Source: PALSA-607 sp036510735 (GTDB taxonomy: Bacteria > Actinomycetota > Actinomycetes > Acidothermales > Acidothermaceae). From it: a stretch of 16,158 bases of DNA. The stretch lies in contig DATCDK010000063.1 in assembly GCA_036510735.1 (NCBI GenBank), positions 1 through 16,158 of the forward strand. The letters run 5' to 3'. Below the pieces are notes generated by a model that saw only the letters and a program-made list of their open reading frames with translations, ran no database searches and had not been told where the DNA came from. The position numbers were made by a program, and so were the translations under genes. Below, piece after piece: positions 13,474 to 16,158 of this stretch (the stretch's first letter is position 1; the number at the start of each line of letters is the position of its first letter).

Positions 13474-16158
13474 ATGCGCAAGGCAATTGCTTCGATGGCC
13501 ACCGGCGTGGCTTTGACCGCCCTGTTGACGACCAGCGTGGTGCTCGCCGTCTCGGCGTCCGCCGCCTCGACCACAACCTGCAACGCCATCGACGCGCCCA
13601 AGGCCATGAACGACCTGCCTGCGTCAGCCGACTGCCCGACCCCTGGCGCACCCGCCGTCCACGCCAATGCACTCGCCCCTGCCACGCTCGTCGCGACGAC
13701 GGTGATCAACCCGACCCCGCTGACCTTCGCCCGTACGGACGGCGACATTCTCGCGATCACCGAGGTTGGCCACAACGAGCTGGCGATCGGTGGCAACTTC
13801 ACGAACGTCGTCGTGCCGCCGGTTGCGCCGGCCGTGACCTGGACCAATGTCGCCGCTACCAACTTCGCCGTCATCGACGAGCTGACGGGGCAGGTCATCT
13901 TTGCCGGCCAGACTGTCGGCTCCGGGGCGAGTTCGGCCACCAACGGTTACGTGCGAGCCATCACGAGCTTCGGTGGCGTCACCTACATCGGCGGCGACTT
14001 CACCTCGGTCGGCGCCCAAGGCGGCACTCTCGTCCCGCGCAACTACGTGGCAGCGCTCGACGCATCGTTTGTCCCCACTGCATGGGCGCCCAGCGTGACC
14101 GGCACGATCCGTGCCGTCGCTGCTGACTCGAACGACGTCTACATGGGCGGCGACTTGGGATTCGTGAAGGCGTTCAACGCAACGACCGGGCGCCAACTCT
14201 GGTCGCAGCCTGTCACCGATGGTGGCGTGCATGCGCTGCTCGAGACCGGTAGTTTTCTTTACGTCGGTGGACTTTTCGAGACGTACGGCGGTGTGACGCA
14301 GCACGGCTTGGTCGAGGTCAACCTCGGCGATGGCACGGTCGTGCCCACCTTCAATGCGAACCTGCGACCTGACGACGGCGTGGGCATCCACGGGTCCTAC
14401 GACGGCGAGGAAATCATCTCGTTGTCGGTGGGACCCGATGCGAACCAGATTCTCATCGGTTCGGGCGGCAATGCGCCCGCGGGCGACTCGTCGAACGAAA
14501 CGATCCTGACCGATGCCACAACCGGTGCGCGTGTCTGGCGTTACGGCACGCGTGGCGACTCGCAGGCGGTCGGAACCGTCGGAGACACCGCGGTGGGGGG
14601 CTACCACAACAGCACCGCCGATGACCCGGCGACTTCGCCGAACTACTTCGGCATTCAGCTCGACGCCACGAACGCGGCCGCTACTTCATGGGACCCCGCG
14701 GTACAGGGCTCATCGGGCGGCAACGCGGACGGCGGGAACGGCGGCGTCCAGGCGATTTACGTGAACCAGACCACGCACACGCTCTACATGGCTGGTGCCT
14801 TTGCCACGTGGGAAAGCCAGAACCTCGTCGACAAGTCCCTCATCGCGTTCTCCTTCACCCCCGGTGCCGCGACAGCGCCCGGTGCTCCCGTGATCGGCAC
14901 AGCGACGGCTGGAGACACGACGGCTACCGTGAACTGGACCGCGCCGTACGACGGCGGCTCGCCGATCACTGGCTACACCGTGACCTCGACTCTTGGTGCC
15001 ATCGTCGCCACGACCACCGGCGCCACCAGCGCGACGGTGACCGGACTCACTGACGGCACGTCCTACAAGTTCAAGGTCACCGCAACGAACGGCGTGGGCA
15101 CATCAGCGCCGTCCGCGTCCTCTAACTCGGTCACGCCGACTGCGCCGGTCGTTCCTCCGACCACGACTACGACGTCAGTCGGCGCGACACCCGCCAGCCC
15201 GGTGACCGCCGGCACGTCCGTGACCTTCACTGCAACCGTGAGCCCGACTGCCGACGGGACGGTGCAGTTCATGGATGGCTCGGCCACATTGGACTCGCCC
15301 GTCACTGTGGTCAGCGGTACGGCATCGGACACGACGACGGCGTTGAGCGGCGGAGTGACGCACTCGATCACGGCCGTGTTCACGCCGACAGATCCGACTG
15401 CGTTCACGACGTCGACAAGCACCGCGCTGAGCTACGAAGTCGACGCGGTTAGCGGTGGCAGTGGCGGTGGCGGTGGAGGTGGCGGTGGCGGCGGTGGCGG
15501 TGGCGGCGGTGGCGGTGTGGTTCCCGCAACGACGCCAAGCACCGTCGTCCGCATTGCCGGTGCTGACCGCTTTTTGACCGCCGTTGCGACGATGAACGCC
15601 GAGTACCCGACTGATGGCAGCGCGGGCGCAGTCGTCTTGGCGGTCGCTGACAACTACCCTGACGCATTGGTCGGCACCGCACTTGCGGCCGCCAAGAACG
15701 CGCCGCTGCTGTTCGTGCAGGGTGGCTCGTTGACGCCCGAAACCCAAGCGGGCATTGTGCGCGTGCTGCCGGCCCACGGCACCGTGTATCTCCTTGGCGG
15801 CACCGCAGCTATTCCGGACAGCGTCGCCACCACCCTGACGGGTCTCGGCTTCAATGTCGTGCGCTACGCCGGCACCGACCGGTATGACACGGCGCTGAAG
15901 GTGGCCGCAGCACTTGGTAGCCCGAGCACCGTGTTTCTCGCGACCGGCATCAACTTCCCCGACGCGCTCAGCGCTGGTCCCGCCGCGGCGGCATCGCATG
16001 GTGTGGTCTTGCTGACGGATGGCTCGACTCTGCCGGCTGATGTGAAGGCGTATCTGACTGCGCACCCCGGCACGGTTTACGCCGTGGGCGGTCCGGCTGT
16101 CGCAGCCGATCCTGCTGCGACTCCGTTGCAAGGTGCCGACCGCTACGCGACCGCCGTT
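13474..16158 (+). CDS. Secreted multidomain surface protein with cell-wall-binding repeats (3' truncated by window)
   Basis: 895 residues are visible and the frame is still open at the end. GGGGGA lies 7 bases before the ATG. Signal peptide: MRKAIASMATGVALTALLTT plus a short hydrophobic stretch, cleavage probably after SASA near residue 31. Residues about 70-460 form propeller-type repeats of the delta-60 kind (LAIGGNFTNV, VTYIGGDFTSVGAQGG, DVYMGGDLGFVKAFNATTG, LYVGGLFETYGGV). An FN3 domain spans about 468-555 (PGAPVIGTATAGDTTATVNW). An Ig-like bacterial domain spans about 563-656 (TSVGATPASPVTAGTSVTFT). A run of 18 glycines (664-681) acts as a spacer. From about 690 come cell-wall-binding repeats of the PF04122 type, marked by VVRIAGADRF, VVRYAGTDRYDTA and LQGADRYATAV. 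Known for that family: non-covalent attachment to the cell wall. The propeller could bind a ligand or carbohydrate, but no catalytic motif is visible. It is divergent from the leader-SPADRA-LAL operon, which may control it (inference). Confidence 0.9.
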   Translation, partial: MRKAIASMATGVALTALLTTSVVLAVSASAASTTTCNAIDAPKAMNDLPASADCPTPGAPAVHANALAPATLVATTVINPTPLTFARTDGDILAITEVGHNELAIGGNFTNVVVPPVAPAVTWTNVAATNFAVIDELTGQVIFAGQTVGSGASSATNGYVRAITSFGGVTYIGGDFTSVGAQGGTLVPRNYVAALDASFVPTAWAPSVTGTIRAVAADSNDVYMGGDLGFVKAFNATTGRQLWSQPVTDGGVHALLETGSFLYVGGLFETYGGVTQHGLVEVNLGDGTVVPTFNANLRPDDGVGIHGSYDGEEIISLSVGPDANQILIGSGGNAPAGDSSNETILTDATTGARVWRYGTRGDSQAVGTVGDTAVGGYHNSTADDPATSPNYFGIQLDATNAAATSWDPAVQGSSGGNADGGNGGVQAIYVNQTTHTLYMAGAFATWESQNLVDKSLIAFSFTPGAATAPGAPVIGTATAGDTTATVNWTAPYDGGSPITGYTVTSTLGAIVATTTGATSATVTGLTDGTSYKFKVTATNGVGTSAPSASSNSVTPTAPVVPPTTTTTSVGATPASPVTAGTSVTFTATVSPTADGTVQFMDGSATLDSPVTVVSGTASDTTTALSGGVTHSITAVFTPTDPTAFTTSTSTALSYEVDAVSGGSGGGGGGGGGGGGGGGGGGVVPATTPSTVVRIAGADRFLTAVATMNAEYPTDGSAGAVVLAVADNYPDALVGTALAAAKNAPLLFVQGGSLTPETQAGIVRVLPAHGTVYLLGGTAAIPDSVATTLTGLGFNVVRYAGTDRYDTALKVAAALGSPSTVFLATGINFPDALSAGPAAAASHGVVLLTDGSTLPADVKAYLTAHPGTVYAVGGPAVAADPAATPLQGADRYATAV
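15463..15516 (+). repeat. GGY-repeat tract encoding 18 consecutive glycines
   Basis: GGT/GGC codons (one GGA) form a 54-base in-frame tract, preceded by Ser-Gly-Gly-Ser. On the other strand it reads as a polyproline ORF, which is an artefact. Such a tract is prone to slippage and marks the linker between the Ig-like domain and the wall-binding repeats. Confidence 0.9.

Noticed and set aside
13109..13516. 135-codon plus-strand ORF before the surface protein
   Set aside because: Arg/Gly-rich composition, no domain character, crosses the hairpin and leader region, and ends inside the surface-protein signal peptide in another frame. The minus-strand 21-codon ORF nearby has the real ribosome binding site.
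15432..15653. Polyproline ORF on the minus strand
   Set aside because: It is the reverse reading of the in-frame polyglycine tract of the surface protein.

Overview
The window is high-GC DNA with actinobacterial traits: GC-rich third codon positions, GTG starts, two very large LuxR-type (LAL) regulators, Ala/Ser/Thr-rich lipoproteins and a secreted protein ending in cell-wall-binding (PF04122-type) repeats. I read it as a chromosomal segment of an Actinomycetota bacterium, and I cannot place it more finely. There is no phage, plasmid, transposase, CRISPR or RNA-gene signature.

Layout. Positions 1-991 hold the 3' part of an APC-family amino acid permease. A hemerythrin-domain protein (1166-1669, +) follows, behind a sequence resembling a SigF/SigB stress promoter. 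Converging on it is a Fic (AMPylase-type) protein with an AbiEi-like N-terminal winged helix (1724-3247, -). Its start codon lies inside a cluster of roughly 31-bp-spaced degenerate repeats. A gene-poor stretch then leads to a small VOC/bleomycin-resistance-fold protein (3665-4030, +). A low-complexity tract (4076-4345) comes next, open on both strands and bracketed by two hairpin repeats.

The centre has a first LAL regulator (4460-7273, -), divergent from a three-gene cluster: a DUF4242-like small protein (7465-7722) and two lipoproteins (7738-8349 and 8382-9386). The shared 191-bp divergent region carries a perfect 19-bp tandem repeat. A second LAL regulator (9501-12533, -) converges on the lipoproteins across a long imperfect hairpin. 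It appears to be the last gene of an operon that begins with a 21-codon ORF with a strong ribosome binding site (13027-13092, absent from ordinary gene calls because of its size) and a single-pass membrane protein with four copies of an SPADRA-type repeat (12534-13013). The right end is a large secreted surface protein (13474 to beyond the window, +): signal peptide, delta-60-like propeller repeats, FN3 domain, Ig-like domain, an 18-glycine run, then cell-wall-binding repeats.

The most unusual signal is a dispersed 42-nt hairpin seen four times (1025-1066, 4026-4067, 4341-4382, and reversed at 13199-13240). All copies have the same length and an identical GCAAGAAC apex, while the stem sequences differ yet mostly keep pairing through compensatory changes. 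Two copies contain the stop codon of the preceding ORF. Functional links between neighbours (each LAL controlling its adjacent genes, the leader ORF controlling its operon) are inference from position.
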